DNA of 64,000 nucleotides, taken from positions 1 through 64,000 of the forward strand of contig JAMKCH010005365.1 of NCBI GenBank assembly GCA_023653785.1. The letters are read 5' to 3'. A model generated the notes under the pieces. It was given only the letters and a program-made list of their open reading frames with translations, had not been told where the DNA came from and made no database searches. Positions 1 through 11,714 of the stretch are shown here, piece by piece; positions within the stretch are counted from its first letter, which is position 1, and each line of letters opens with the position of its first letter. Source of the DNA: Ophioderma brevispina. Its lineage: Eukaryota; Echinodermata; Ophiuroidea; Amphilepidida; Ophiodermatidae. The translations under genes and the position numbers were made by a program.

Positions 1-3000
1 AGGCCTATCCACAAATGTCAACCAAAATTTTATGGTGCATATACTGTAAAATTCAGTTAATTTTGGTAAAACATATGCAATAAACTGTAAAATATAGAGT
101 GAATTTGAATGGAAACTGTAAAAGCTGTAGTTTATGGGATTTTGTTGGCAGAATTGCTGCCAGTATTTTCCTATAAGATTTACAGTATTTTTCCTGTAAA
201 TAACTTATAATTGAGAATCCATAATAGTGTATAATAATGTTGATATAATTAAAAGTTCAAATAGGAGCCTCTCTTATAAATTTAGTCGTAATAGGCCTCG
301 AAAATTGGACAAAAAAGTATTTTACTATATTTTTAAATTACGGCCAAGTATTGTCTTTTTCTGATCCTTTTTTTATTGGGAAGTGCACTGTAATTTTTAC
401 AGCGCACGTTATTTCGTAAATACAAGATGCATGTTAGTAGTGGTGTAAACAAAAATATGCATTTTAGCTGTATGTGTTCTTTACTAGACGTAGATTGTAA
501 GATGTCTTGACTGTCTAAGCGACGATCCGGGCGATGAGCACGGCAAAAAGAGCCTACGTTTGTCAGTTTTGAATTGCGCCAGTTGAGTTTTATTTTATTA
601 TTATTTTTATTGTTTTAGATGCAACTATACGTTTCATGAGAATAATTTCACAAATACCCTTATTTCATTTGAGAAGTGATAACACAAACATACATGTATT
701 AAGTTACGGTAAATTGTGCAAAAAATAGTCACATTTACTCAGTTTACACCTGTTGCTGCAAATTAATTGATTGTTGAAGTTGTAATCAAGTAAAAAGATT
801 CAAATCAGCTAAGTTGGTAATTCAAAGTTATAACAACAAGATAATTTGTAATCCCAGAAAGGACATAAACAAGCACTAATGTAGTAACCTATTTTCACTT
901 CAATTTTTTTATAGAAAGTTCAAAAACCTCTTGTTGAATCCCTTTCACGTTTTGGTATGATATTTGTCCATTTTAATTTACAATAATAATATTAGTTTGA
1001 AAGGAAAATAATGTATATACATAAATTCAATGTTCTTATATATTCCCTGTATGGTAGCATAGCATCGTGCACTAGGTATTTGGGTTCATATCAGATGGTC
1101 CCATGTTTGATTCCTAGTTAGATAGGCTTACATGTTTAAAAGTTACTTACATGATTAATCTACAGCCAAATTAACCCTCGTCTACCCCAGCCATTTTTTA
1201 AACAAAACTCCCGAAGGGGTTGGGGTGGTTACCACCCCCCTGTGATTTCCGTTACTGAACATCCAATTCCTGTAAATTGGGTACCAAAGGATAGCTTTAG
1301 AGTTTCTTCTTTCCATTTGTACCAAAATAAGTACCAACATCCCCATAATGACGTCACTATGACGTCATATGTTGAGGAAAGTGTGAAAATACTGAATATC
1401 GGTATTGAAAATTGATATTTCGCAATTTAGCGACCCAAACACCTTATTATAGCACTAAAATGCTCTCATTATATAAAACTAGTCATTTCCCATCATGAAA
1501 ATGTGATATTCCTAACTTTTTTGGGGGCGAAGAATTGAATTTTCCCTATTCTACACTATGTGTCTATGGAAATTGGCTTTTTTGCTGACATGCGAACTTT
1601 ATGACGTCATTGTGACGTAATGCTAGGCATGTTGGTACTCATTTTGGTATCAATTGAAAGAGGAGGACCATAGCTATCTAATGAAACCAAAATCAAGTGG
1701 CTGTGATGTTCATGTGTCGTGCTAGGCATGTTGGTTCTTCTTTCCCGAAGGGGGGTGGTTGCCCCCCCACCCATCCATTACTTTGGGATCACCTTTATCT
1801 TTCCTATACCCCTGTGGATGTTTGTTTTGGATGAAAAGGAGCGGAATATGTTAATTGACAATTACATTAAATAATTTGGCACCAAAAAGGGTTTTTTTTG
1901 CAAGCCGGGGAAAAGACCTGAAGGGGGGGTGGTAACCCCCCCTTAGGTAGACGAGGGTTAAGATCAATAATGCAATGTAAAACAGTACATCAAAATCTTT
2001 TTCGTTTTTCCTCTTTTCTTTCCTAGATTTTTCCCACATACCTACGATATTATTTTGAGTTCCAGCAACTTAGTTGATTAATAATTTCACTAACTTGATA
2101 ATTTCTCTGTGTTTACTAAATAAGCGCAATAAAGTAATGTGATTTTGAGTACATGTACCCAAATTATCATTCACATTTTCAGCCATCTCAATTAAAATAC
2201 ATGATTAATGGTAACTTAAAAGATTACTCATTGAAATTATTCAATAAAATTGAATGCAACCCGATTACACTTAATTTTATTGAATAGATACATGAAATGA
2301 TTTTCCTTTCAATTCCAATAACGAAAGATGTTTAACATGAGAAAATTCTCATTCTGCATTTTCAATAAATACCCCTTTGATAATCAGAAATATTGAAATA
2401 TTGAAATTAAACGTCAGAAGTCTTGCCGGCAAACTGCCATCTTAACCTCAAAATGGTTAGTTTTTTTACTCACAGAAAGTTTTCAACAACAGAAAGTATA
2501 AGAGCAACTACTCAAGAGTGCTATGACTCCAAAGGTGAAACATATACACAACGATCTGTTTGATGACAAAAATCAAATAATATCCATTGGAATATCAATT
2601 TCATTTCAAATTGTTCTGATATACACTCCGAAGTCGTTTATTTTTACGAGTTTTAGAAACGTCATTTGACACTAATTGCCAATATACTCTTCCTATGGTT
2701 TTCGTTACTTGAAAGTAGTAAGCCTACATGAATCTTGTATTTATTTTCAGTGACAGTTGGAGCTACTGAAAACTTAATAACTATAAATGTAAAAGATATC
2801 ATATTAAAGAATTGTTTTTAGTTTTATTGTACTGAAAATAACAGTATTCATTATAAACACGTGTTGTATGTGTCGGTCCATTAGAATTAACAAGTGAATT
2901 TTCCCGTCCGAACGCCTCGTACTTTAATTAACAAATCTAAAAATGACTTGATAGTAAGATAAAGCTTTCTTTTGATAACTAGTGTCGCTTTGAATTCCTT

Positions 3001-3560
3001 TTCCTCTGCAAGAAAGTAATCAAAAGATAACCACCCTTCACGCACTAAACAGATAGAATCACAACTATCTACTTCTTCCCCTTACCTTTTATGAACATTT
3101 ATGATGTCCAATCATTCCATCACAAAACCCGGGTTTCAAACGCTAGCCATACGCTTTGGATGCCCATAGTGTACTTACACACGGGGGCCGATGCTGCCCT
3201 TTGGAAATACAGCAAAATACTGTAAATTTTATGTCCAATTTACCAGCGTAATAAAACGACTACAACTGGAGCTTTTATTCGACTTTTTTTCGAGAATCAA
3301 CTTATCGCGCACATTGTTATGAATTTGCAATTATACGATTAAGTACTCAGTTTGCAGGAAAAATACTATAATTTGACAAGAAAATCTTTCCGCAATTCTT
3401 CCAACACAAACCCCGTAAATCCATTTTTACAACAGGTTTTCCTTCAAATTAACTGTATATGTAATAGCTTGATGTATTATAATTTACATGTGTATTACAT
3501 ATTTTGATTAAATCAATTCCTGATACAAAATAAAAATTGTAGAACCTCATCATTCCTCTT
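1..3560. mobile_element. Large inverted-repeat DNA element (arms ~1-360 and ~3205-3560)
   Basis: The reverse complement of about 1-360 resembles about 3205-3560. Shared blocks include GGAAAAATACTRTAA, GCAATTCTKCCAACA and a GTAATA..ACGACTA stretch, at moderate identity judged by eye. The left arm may continue outside the window. No transposase reading frame is visible between the arms, so I read this as a non-autonomous or decayed foldback-type transposon. A younger piggyBac-type MITE (1175-1957) sits inside it. Target-site duplications cannot be assigned because the left end is cut by the window edge. Confidence 0.5.
1175..1957. mobile_element. piggyBac-type MITE with TTAA target duplication
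   Basis: A perfect 12-bp terminal inverted repeat (CCCTCGTCTACC at 1175-1186, its complement at 1946-1957) is flanked on both sides by TTAA (1171-1174, 1958-1961), the signature target duplication of piggyBac transposons. Inside, a second pair of inverted arms (about 1318-1366 and 1600-1652) each carries paired TGACGTCA-like palindromes and a GTACCAAAAT motif. GC-rich hairpins of the form GGGGTGGTTACCACCCC recur near 1215, 1740 and 1925. There is no transposase. The open frame on the minus strand at 1851-2039 crosses the element's end and is judged chance. Confidence 0.85.
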
Positions 3561-5154
3561 TTCTTATCTTCACTGGCACATTATTTGCCTTTAAGATCAT
3601 TTTCTACGCACTCGGCAGGCAAAAGTATTTCAACATGTTCAATACCCCCGTCTGAGTGCGATCGATGCTCTTTTTGAGTACGCCAAACAGCTCATGGTGC
3701 ATTCGTCTCCTTTGACATAGAAACAGATGACATTTTTTAGTTTTTGCAAACGACCAATCCCTTTGTAATTAACTTTGACAAATGAAAACAAAGGATACTT
3801 GATTGGAAATCGTGCTTAAATAAGAACGTTTCAATGTCGACAATGTCCACATAATCATTTTTCCTAAATTTTTCAATTTTAGAAATGCATATTTCATAGT
3901 TCTCTAAAACTTCAATCGCCGATTCCTCGATGTACTTTTGGTCGATTGGCTGTTTTGGGAAAGATTCGTGACGAGATTATACATCGTGCGTTGTTGTGCT
4001 TGTGTAGGTGAAGGATGGAGTTACTTTATATGCATAGTTGCAATCACTAAGATATTTGGCTTGTACATAATTCGAGGATGTAATTGAAATTTCTGTCTGT
4101 TCATTATTCTACCATCATTCTTTATTTATTGTATGTACATTTACTGTCGATTAGACAATCTGATTGTGTATACAAAGATAGTGAAGCATCCTTACTGTTG
4201 TTTATTTTCGTGTTTGGCATTCTGCTGGCTGAGAATCCAGTGTGCACTATCCTGATTGTTATTCCTCGTTTTTTTTTTGTGTTATCATTTTCATTAAAAT
4301 TTGCACATTTATGATAACAGGAAAATTAGCACATTTGTCCGGACTGCAAGTCATATTTTCCTTTCATTATCCCAGCAGTTACTATTGTTTTCTTATAGAT
4401 ACCTATTTGCCAATTCAACTAATATTACCAGTGTGCTTTAATGCTAATTCTCGCTATGTGACACTAGCTTAAATAATAATAGCAAATCAAAATTCGCCCT
4501 CCGTCGCCATTGAAGGTAGAAGATGTTTAAAAACATAATGAATACTTTCGTAAGATTATATTTGATCGAGAAAAAAAACATGGAATGCTTGTCTTGCTAA
4601 CTAGTCTCGTTTAAATTACCAGATTAAAGGTGGGTGAACCATCTATGGTCGCGATATTCATATGATGTTTTGCCCCTCACGTGGAATCATATCACCGAAA
4701 ACCCCTGATACATTTTTTTGGGTTAAATTGGTGCAGCCGTTTGGATAGTAGAAGCAAAATGTTATTAAATTGGTCCACAGAACTTTGTGTGTTAATTAAT
4801 GTGGTATAAGCCACATTTGGAGACGCTTCTGTTCAATAACATCGTAAGGAAACATTTTCTGGGCCTTAAATTTCACCGGAGGTCCTGAGACAATATGAAC
4901 TCTTTTCTGATACCGAATTCTCAATCTTGATGGAGTAAGGTTTGGGGGACGACATTGTCCATCGATCACCCACCCTTTAAACCATTCTTTTCGAAGCAAA
5001 ATTTGGCCATACTTTTTCAAAAAGGCACTACCCGATCCTAAACCTCGACCACAGAACCTTAGAAACAAGATCAAATGTTGGGATATTATTACGTTTTAAT
5101 TTGCTTTATGTTATGAAATGTCTCATTTTATATTTTCCTCATTCTTTTTGGCAG
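1962..5154. other. AT-rich non-coding stretch
   Basis: No convincing gene is seen here apart from the right arm of the large inverted-repeat element (~3205-3560). Short open frames at 4084-4472 lack recognisable domains and splice context. The missing first exon(s) of the CAP gene (signal peptide and first CAP helix) would be expected in this stretch or further upstream, but I could not identify them. Confidence 0.5.
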
Positions 5155-5397
5155 ACTGGAATGAAGAGCTATCGAATTGGTGCAGGTGCTATGGGCTTCT
5201 GTTTGCTTCTGGGGACACGGCCATGACAATCATACCGACCTCAAAAATGACTTTGATTCTATCGGCAGAATCTATTGTTGGGTGGTGGCAAACCAAATGG
5301 GTGGTTCGGTTGTGTCGTGGCAGAATAACTAAGTCAACAATTTACATCCTATGAAGACGCCGAATGTAAACCAAAAGTGTGTGGACATTACACACAT
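5155..5397 (+). CDS. CAP-domain core exon, frame-broken (exon 1 of recovered gene)
   Basis: This exon encodes most of a CAP (CRISP/antigen-5/PR-1) domain, a secreted protein fold. It follows a pyrimidine-rich acceptor (..CTTTTTGGCAG at 5154). In order, across changing frames, I see WNEELS, then FWGHGHDNHTDL, then GGGKPNG, then SVVSWQN, then YEDAECKPKVCGHYTH. These match the WxxEL, HxHDN, GGG, VxxWxxE and CGHYTQ landmarks of the family. The exon ends in phase 0 exactly before VVW, which opens the next recognised exon at 13128, so the CAP signature is split at HYTx|VVW. The donor (GTGGTT at 5398) is weak. The frame breaks near 5174, 5266, 5302 and 5326. Three of these look like a single missing base; the one at 5302 looks like one extra base. 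This is either a decaying gene, an older duplicate, or an exon damaged by assembly indels. Confidence 0.7.
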
Positions 5398-5929
5398 GTG
5401 GTTTTGTCCGCATTTTCTGTCGTTATGGTTCTGTCCATCAGGGGCCATTGCGTAGGATTCAGGTTTGTTAAAGTGCAAACGAGAGATTTTACATAGTCAC
5501 GTGTCCCTAAAAAAATCGAAAGTACAGATTTTGCCATTTTGTAACAGCTTTCCCTCAAACAGATCCCCATCTGAAAGGATTAGCTGAGAAATGTTTCTTT
5601 GTACAAAAATTGTGAACTTTCTAATTTCGTATAGGAGCAAATACGAATTCAGCCTATGTTTTACATTGAATTCTCAGCAATCAAATCACCTTTTTTCTCT
5701 CTCTTTAAGATTTTCTGTAGCATAATATCAAGGTAAGAAAATCGTATTGGGTGCCTAATCTACATGAAATTACTATTATGACACATATTGGGGGAGGGCC
5801 TCAAAATCTCTCGTTGCACCTTTAACTCCGATATGGAGCTTTAAACTCCAGAAAGGTGCGGTTACTGTTGCGGTTCGTCATGCTAGCAACACAGATATTA
5901 AAATGATTTGAGGTTAGCTTAGTTATCGA

Positions 5930-6460
5930 CAAATAAGATCCGTAAGGTCCGTTATTTGGGATTCGGCCTTTGCTTTTCTGCCCTTTTCCCAATAAACCGC
6001 CCGTTATTTGGTGTTCGGTTTGTTTACTTCCAGATAAAGAGTGCCTCCCAAAAGGTTCGTTATTTAGGGCACAAGCTTTGCTATCTTGTTTAATGGTTAT
6101 TGTTTGCTCCAGAAGCTCAACCCAACTCACGCTCCTTCTCTGGTAATTAACAAAGTCGATCTTCGGATAAAGCCCCTTATCTCCAGATAGCAAGGCTGAC
6201 CCCTACCCCAACTTAGCGGCCCTTATTGGGAGTTAACAAAGCAATCCGGGGATAAAGCCACCAATCTCAAGATAAAGTAGCCTTATCGCGAGATAACTAA
6301 ACTGAAACCCAAATAACACCTTATCTGGGGATAACGAAGCTGAACCGCAAATAGCGGTCTTCATCAAGAGCTCATCTCTGTATGAGGTTTCATGTCTCCA
6401 GATTAAAAACCTATTATTTAAAGATAATGCTCCTTTATCTCGAGATAAGGTGGAAGTGAT
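5930..6460. repeat. Degenerate palindromic repeat cluster (TTATC..GATAA modules)
   Basis: A roughly 40-bp module containing the palindrome CTTATCTCGAGATAAG followed by AAGCTGAACCCCAAATAAC recurs in degenerate form. About 5930-6150 carries it mainly in reverse complement (GTTATTTGGG..TTCGG) and about 6150-6460 in forward orientation, so the cluster as a whole is inverted about its middle. Clear palindromes lie near 6285 (CTTATCGCGAGATAA), 6322 and 6435. No coding potential is recognised; the 123-codon minus-strand frame here is made of the repeat. Confidence 0.6.
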
Positions 6461-7180
6461 GCAATTGAGCTTCCATATTTGTTTATCCGCTTAGATTTCA
6501 TTTTAATCGACTAACAACTAACCAAAGTATAGTAGTCGTTTTGTTATATACGAATCGAGTAAGTTTCGTTTTGGCACAATTTGTCGCACTTGCATCGTGG
6601 TACTACTTTGTTATTTTATTATTATTACCGTGATCATTTAGCCAAGATAGCACGGGTTTTCATTTTCCAACTTTTTTATCGAAATAAATAAACAACGTAA
6701 AGCCATTATACCGCTTACAATATTAGCCGACAAATTTGTAAAATTAATGCGAAGTTATTGAAATCCAGTAACCGTCTTGCTCTCTTGAAAACACTGCACA
6801 TTATCTTGGAAATAATTATGTTCCTCGTTCTTTTCTCGGAATATCAGTGACATACATGGACCCCAGCAAACAGTGCAACAAACAATGATATTTAAGACAT
6901 CAACCCTTCCTTTTCGTCTAGGAGTACAAGGCCATTATTGCCCACGCGGTTTAAAAAACATTTTAGGGTGCCGAGCTCCCTGATTTGATCAACTGTCTCC
7001 CAGACCGTTTGCGCACAAACAAGTCACTCAGTCTACATATTATATTTTAAAATAGGCAACTTTTCTTTCGTTTTAATTCAACCGTTGAAACATGAAACTT
7101 TCTTACACTCATGGCCGATCAAAGGATTGTGTGAATCAAGCGTACCATGCAAAACCCGTATTTTCTTGTAGTTGATCAAT

Positions 7181-7441
7181 CAGGGCCGTACGCAGGATTT
7201 TTTTACGGGGGGTGCGGGTCTTCGAAAAAGTGGACCTTTTTTTGGAAAAATGGACCTAACCCTCCCTAAAATGGACCTTTTTTTGGAAGTTTTGAACATC
7301 TCATCACCAAAAAGTGGACTTTTTCGTCATATTTTCTCTTAAATTTGGACCTTTTTATCAAAAAATAGGCAAAAAGTGGACCTTTTTTTCCTTTTGTGAT
7401 TTTTTTTTGGGGGGGTGCGCCCCCCCCTGCGTACGGGCCTG
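7181..7441. mobile_element. hAT-type MITE
   Basis: The ends CAGGGCCGTACGCAGG and (reverse complement) CAGGCCCGTACGCAGG form terminal inverted repeats of hAT type. They are flanked by a perfect 8-bp duplication TGATCAAT (7173-7180 and 7442-7449), the duplication length typical of hAT transposons. The interior is a run of AAAAAGTGGACCTTTTT-like repeats with no transposase. Open frames on both strands here are by-products of the repeat. Confidence 0.9.
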
Positions 7442-8115
7442 TGATCAATGTATGCCGGTTATGGTTACCAGTTACCAAATCAAGCATCACAATACCGAAA
7501 TATATAAGAGTTCCTTTCCTACAATCAGTGAGAAACGTTTCTTGATCAGAAAAAATATACGTACATTGTGGAGATTTTATCATCTTCAAATTACATTCAA
7601 ATTTCAAGGAAACAACAACCGCCCACTTTTACTGCCAACTGCTAAAATTACAATATTTAGATGTACTTTTACCGGAGCTGTAAGTGATACTCTCTTTCAA
7701 ATAAATTAGTGTTTACTTTAAAGCTGAAATCCAATACTAGTTTGGATGTACGGATATTTTATTCGATCACAAATGTAAATGATTACGATGTAATATTGTC
7801 TTGACAGGGGCTTCGCAGGAATTTTATTTTCCACATGACAAGCTATATACATGTATAACCCTTGTCTGACGGTACTAAGGTATCACTCATTGGGCTTGAT
7901 ACTTCAGTATTCGGATTTGAAATACATGTACTATCAATTTTGCAGAGCTAACCAATATTTATGTACTACATGCACTCTGACGTGAATGACTACTTCACGA
8001 AAGTGCGTTTCTATGCTCTTTTGTTCAGACAGTTCATTGCCCATGATGCTTGCTTTGATCTAGGCTTATAGTGTGTTCCATACGTATCTACGGTCCATTA
8101 TAACTAGTGATAGAG

Positions 8116-8267
8116 GGGTTGGTACATTTTGTGACCCCACTTTTTCTGCTCCCAGTTGAATTCAGCAGCCTTGACGGAATAAAGTACATTATTCCCTGCA
8201 CTTTATTCCGTCAAGGCTGCTGAATTCAACTCGGAGCAGGCAAAGTGGGTGCAGTATATACCAACCC
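8116..8267. mobile_element. Hairpin (foldback) MITE with 9-bp target duplication
   Basis: The 152-bp element is nearly all inverted repeat: arms of about 70 bp (GGGTTGGTA.. to ..TACCAACCC) share TTGAATTCAGCAGCC and GACGGAATAAAGT with their complements and leave a loop of about 15 nt. A perfect 9-bp duplication GTGATAGAG flanks it (8107-8115, 8268-8276). A 9-bp duplication fits MULE-like elements, but the superfamily is not settled. Confidence 0.88.
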
Positions 8268-8419
8268 GTGATAGAGCACAGTGCTGATTTAGTTTGTATG
8301 AGTTCGTATGTCTTTGGCTAAAATAAGCACTTGGAGTATATTATTTGTTGAGCCATACCAGCGGCCCTTTATTGTTATCGGCTGGAGGGTGGGGGGGAGG
8401 GACTGATACCAGGGGTTCC

Positions 8420-8948
8420 CTAACACTATGACGTACACGAAAATGCGAGAAAGGGATGACAAACGCTTATACAGGGGTCAAGAATTGGAAATTCGGTTGG
8501 AATGCATACCAAATTGTTGGTTTCTTCCAGGATATGTTTGAACCCGCATGAGTAGCCCGGTATAAATTCTCTGTGCCACAATTGTAGCGATTGGAGGTAT
8601 ATCACCGTAATTCTCACTTTTTGTAGGAGGTTTCTTAATCCAGGATAGGTTTTGAACCCGCATGAGTAGCCTGGTATATGTACCATTTAAGCGATAGCCT
8701 GGTTTATGTACCGGGAACATCTACCATTTAAGCGGTCTTGGAGATTCTGCTTCAGATTCCATGTTTCTGTACTATAGAGTAAGATGCGTTCCACACAAGA
8801 AGGCAGTTTTAGTTGCTTTGATGAAGTCAGCTTTCCATATGATATTAAGCTCATTGCAGGCACTGCATATTTGTTATTTTTGTCAAGAAACCCTTCCTGC
8901 CATCACAAACATAGCACCCCATATATTTTAAATCTTCTGCTTCCTTGA
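8420..8948 (-). mobile_element. Non-LTR retrotransposon (LINE) fragment, 3' part, split by insertion
   Basis: Read on the minus strand and allowing frameshifts, this encodes the part of a reverse transcriptase after the catalytic domain: KEAEDLKYMGC, then a run ending in TETWNLKQNLQDRLNG. This resembles the 'DFKYLG ... ETWTL' region common to many LINEs. It is the downstream half of the copy at 11055-11480 and was separated from it by the foldback element 8949-11054. Two partly duplicated ~45-bp blocks near 8530 and 8640 (AACCCGCATGAGTAGCC) show further local rearrangement. It is a broken pseudocopy. Confidence 0.7.
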
Positions 8949-11054
8949 ATTCGTCGCCTGCATCACATACTGTCGTATTTCACATTTTTGAGGTTTTTGC
9001 GAAATTCCGCCTACTTACTTTGTTCATCGAGTTCTTGCCATCCACAAAGTTTGAAAATGTGAGGATGCCTAATTAATTAGTTTATAATTACAGATTTTTG
9101 TCATTTTCCTCAAAATCATCATATCCGAATTTCACATACTGTCGTATTTTAAAATCGCCATTCATTTACACGTGTTTGATATAGCGTTGTATTTTGCCGA
9201 TCCCAAAATAAACGATTTCACATACAGACCTATTTTGACGTATTTCCATCGTTATTTCCATAGTGATCTATTTTACGTACATTGAAAAACAACGGCGTAT
9301 GCGTCGTATTTTGCAATATACATTATTTGTGATTTCACTTATAACTTTGTAGCCTAATTAAGATAATATAATTGCAGTATTAAGTTGGATTCATGGTTTA
9401 TATTGGACTTTAAAATGTTTTCTTCAAATAGTCCATAAGTTGCCATCATTGGATTTTCCGTTCGTTTGCACCCAACTGGTTGAGTAATTTTCCCATATTC
9501 ACCTTGAAGGGGAGGTCCCCTTGACTAGGATGAGGTATGTTTTCCGCTCAGAAAAGCTGCACGTTAGCGTGTTCTGCCCATTTCAAAATGGCCGCTCATT
9601 GTTTTATGTAAAACCGCCATTATAATTTATTACAGATAGATTATTCCACGACTTACGCGATATCAAGTTGTTAACTTCCTAAGGGGGGCTTACACATCTA
9701 GGGCGCCAAGATGGCCTCCGCAAAGAGGCTATGTTTGGCTAAATGAACTTAAAGTGGCAATGTGGAAAAAAGACCGCTGGTGATCTTTTGGGAGCTCCAA
9801 AAAGAATTTATGACATTTATATTTTACGTCCAGGCTTGTTTTTAAAGATGGTGGTGATTATATTTGCTCTAAAGTACGTAAATCAGGAAGAAAAGTAGTC
9901 CTAACCATCTTTTCGATGTTTATTAACAACACTTTCTAATCTGCCCATAAATGCATTTCAAGAGTAAAAATATTAAAGTGGGATATTGACATGTCCAAGA
10001 GAGTGCTGTCACAATAACGGGTTACTACTTGGGCTATATAACATAGTTTTTTTAAACTACGTATGAAGACAACCGTCTCATATCAACCTAATACAATCCA
10101 ATCATTATACATGGGTGTGGACTGTATTTAAGAACTACTTAGTAAACGTCAAGGTGTTTCCCAGTAAAAATAAAAAACTAAAAGAAATGACAAGTTGTCT
10201 AATTTCAAGGGAAAATTTAAATATGGAGACCTAAGAGGTTTCGTCCGACACATCAAGTGGATAGCTTTGTTTTCTGACTGTACCACCAGCTCCTTCTCTC
10301 CTACTACCGAGATCATCTTCTTTCCCAGCATCAACTAGTGTTGAGTGGTCTGCAATTGTCGAGAAGTACGAGAGAAGATTGCGGAAAACCGTTATCAATA
10401 GTTTTCCTTATGGTTCTTATTTTGTCGAAAAAGATGTGCAGGGGCATTTTTCTATTGATTTATGTCCCCCGGAGCGGATATAACCGCCGCCATAATGAGT
10501 TAAGATCATGTCCGCAATATACAAATGTCATCAATTCTCTTTTGGTGCTCTCAACATATTACTCGCATTCTTACCCCATCAATTTGGCAATTTTAGTACA
10601 TTTAACAAAACATGCCTCCTTCCGGCGGCCATATTGCACACTTAAATGTCTAAGCCCACTTTAGGAAGGTAAAACTTCATTTCGTTTAGTCCTAGACAAA
10701 TTTCTTACCTATAACGAAAATACAATTGCAGTTTTTCATAAAACAATGGTGGAAATTTTGAAATAGGCAGTACGCGCTAATGTGCAACATTTCGGGGCGG
10801 AAACATACCTAATCCTAGTCAGGTGAACACCCCCTTTAAGGTGATATATTGGAAAATTAATCACCAGGTGGGTGCAACAAACTCGAATTTTAAGGCCCGT
10901 ACAGAAACTGGCTTATGGACTAAAAATAGTGTAGATGTTTCTTTTATGTTTCGTTCTACCGTATAGACATGAAATGTCGCGGTAGATTTTGAATTGCGAT
11001 TTTCTCTGAAAACGTGTTTTGTAAAATACGACAGTATGTGATGTGGGCGACGAA
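8949..11054. mobile_element. 2.1-kb foldback DNA transposon inserted in a LINE
   Basis: The ends TTCGTCGCC..CATCACATACTGTCGTATTT (8950-) and its complement (to 11054) form terminal inverted repeats. Similarity between arms continues inward for hundreds of bases: 9478-9760 matches the reverse complement of 10575-10870, sharing GACTAGGATNAGGTATGTTT and ATTTCAAAAT. The motif CACATACTGTCGTATTTT is repeated inside the left arm (near 9133, degenerate near 9220). TTGA at 8945-8948 and 11055-11058 is the likely target duplication. There is no recognisable transposase. The surrounding LINE reading frame is restored when the element is removed. Confidence 0.82.
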
Positions 11055-11480
11055 TTGATAGTTGTATCATTGCATGGTGCGGATAGAAGGATGATCCAGC
11101 TCTTCGTTGAGAATCATGCATTCTGTCTTCTTTGCATTCAGCATTCACTCTTCAATTGCAGTGAGTAGATCTTCGGCAGACGATATTAGTTCTGCAGTCA
11201 ATGCAACATTGTCAGCATCTAGTCTAGACCCGTCAAGTACTTTTGACTTTGGCGCCCAGATGTTCTGCCAATTGCCAGACCATTATCATTCATTGTTTTG
11301 GATGACTGGTGCAATACATATACCACAATGAAGAAAAGGAATGGAGCGAGTTGCGTCCCCCTTGAAGACTCCCGCCCGTGCTAGTGAATACCTTGGTGGA
11401 ACCATACATGTTTGGCTTTGTCATACCATAATTAGACATACAGAATGGTCATCAATGCCTTCATTGTTTTAAAATTATCG
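11055..11480 (-). mobile_element. LINE fragment, reverse-transcriptase part upstream of the insertion
   Basis: The minus strand, with frameshifts, encodes a reverse-transcriptase segment: GGSLQGD (equivalent of GVLQGD), then LDAADNVALTAELI (the 'FADDIALLAE' catalytic box, here altered), then LNAKKTECMILN. It continues in frame into KEAEDLKYMGC of the 8420-8948 piece once the foldback element is taken out. The retroelement is old and non-functional. LINE clade was not determined. Confidence 0.72.
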
Positions 11481-11529
11481 ACCAACCCTACACCGGAGGC
11501 AAAACCTTGAAATCAAGGGGCTTTCATAA

Positions 11530-11714
11530 AGGGGTTTCCGTAACCTGACCAGCTGACAAACTTTGTTCTGACATATTTATGAATTCGGAAACCTTTATAA
11601 GGAATGACTGTGCTTTATTCCGTGAATGGTTTCCGAATTTTGCACCTTTTTAAAAAAAAAAAAAAAAGTGTCGGAGAAACGTGTGTCAATGGGTCAGGTT
11701 ACGGAAACTCCCCT
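11530..11714. mobile_element. Foldback MITE (AGGGG..CCCCT ends)
   Basis: Inverted ends share GTTTCCGTAACCTGACC (about 11534-11550 and its complement at 11692-11707). A second internal inverted pair, ATTCGGAAACC / GGTTTCCGAAT, makes the whole element a nested hairpin. The flanks TTTCATAA and TTTCATAG suggest a 7-8 bp target duplication, consistent with hAT but not proof. A run of 15 A lies inside. Confidence 0.75.

Noticed and set aside
4084..4472. Possible signal-peptide exon for the CAP gene
   Set aside because: Hydrophobic frames lack an ATG in good context, a signal-peptide cleavage pattern or a donor in usable phase.
5398..5490. Continuation of the CAP exon past HYTH
   Set aside because: Sequence after 5397 loses CAP similarity, and the expected VVW continuation is found at 13128 after an acceptor.
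5822..6193. 123-codon minus-strand frame
   Set aside because: Composed of the degenerate palindromic repeat cluster.
7266..7709. Open frames of 113 and 131 codons on opposite strands
   Set aside because: They run across the hAT MITE 7181-7441 and its repetitive interior.
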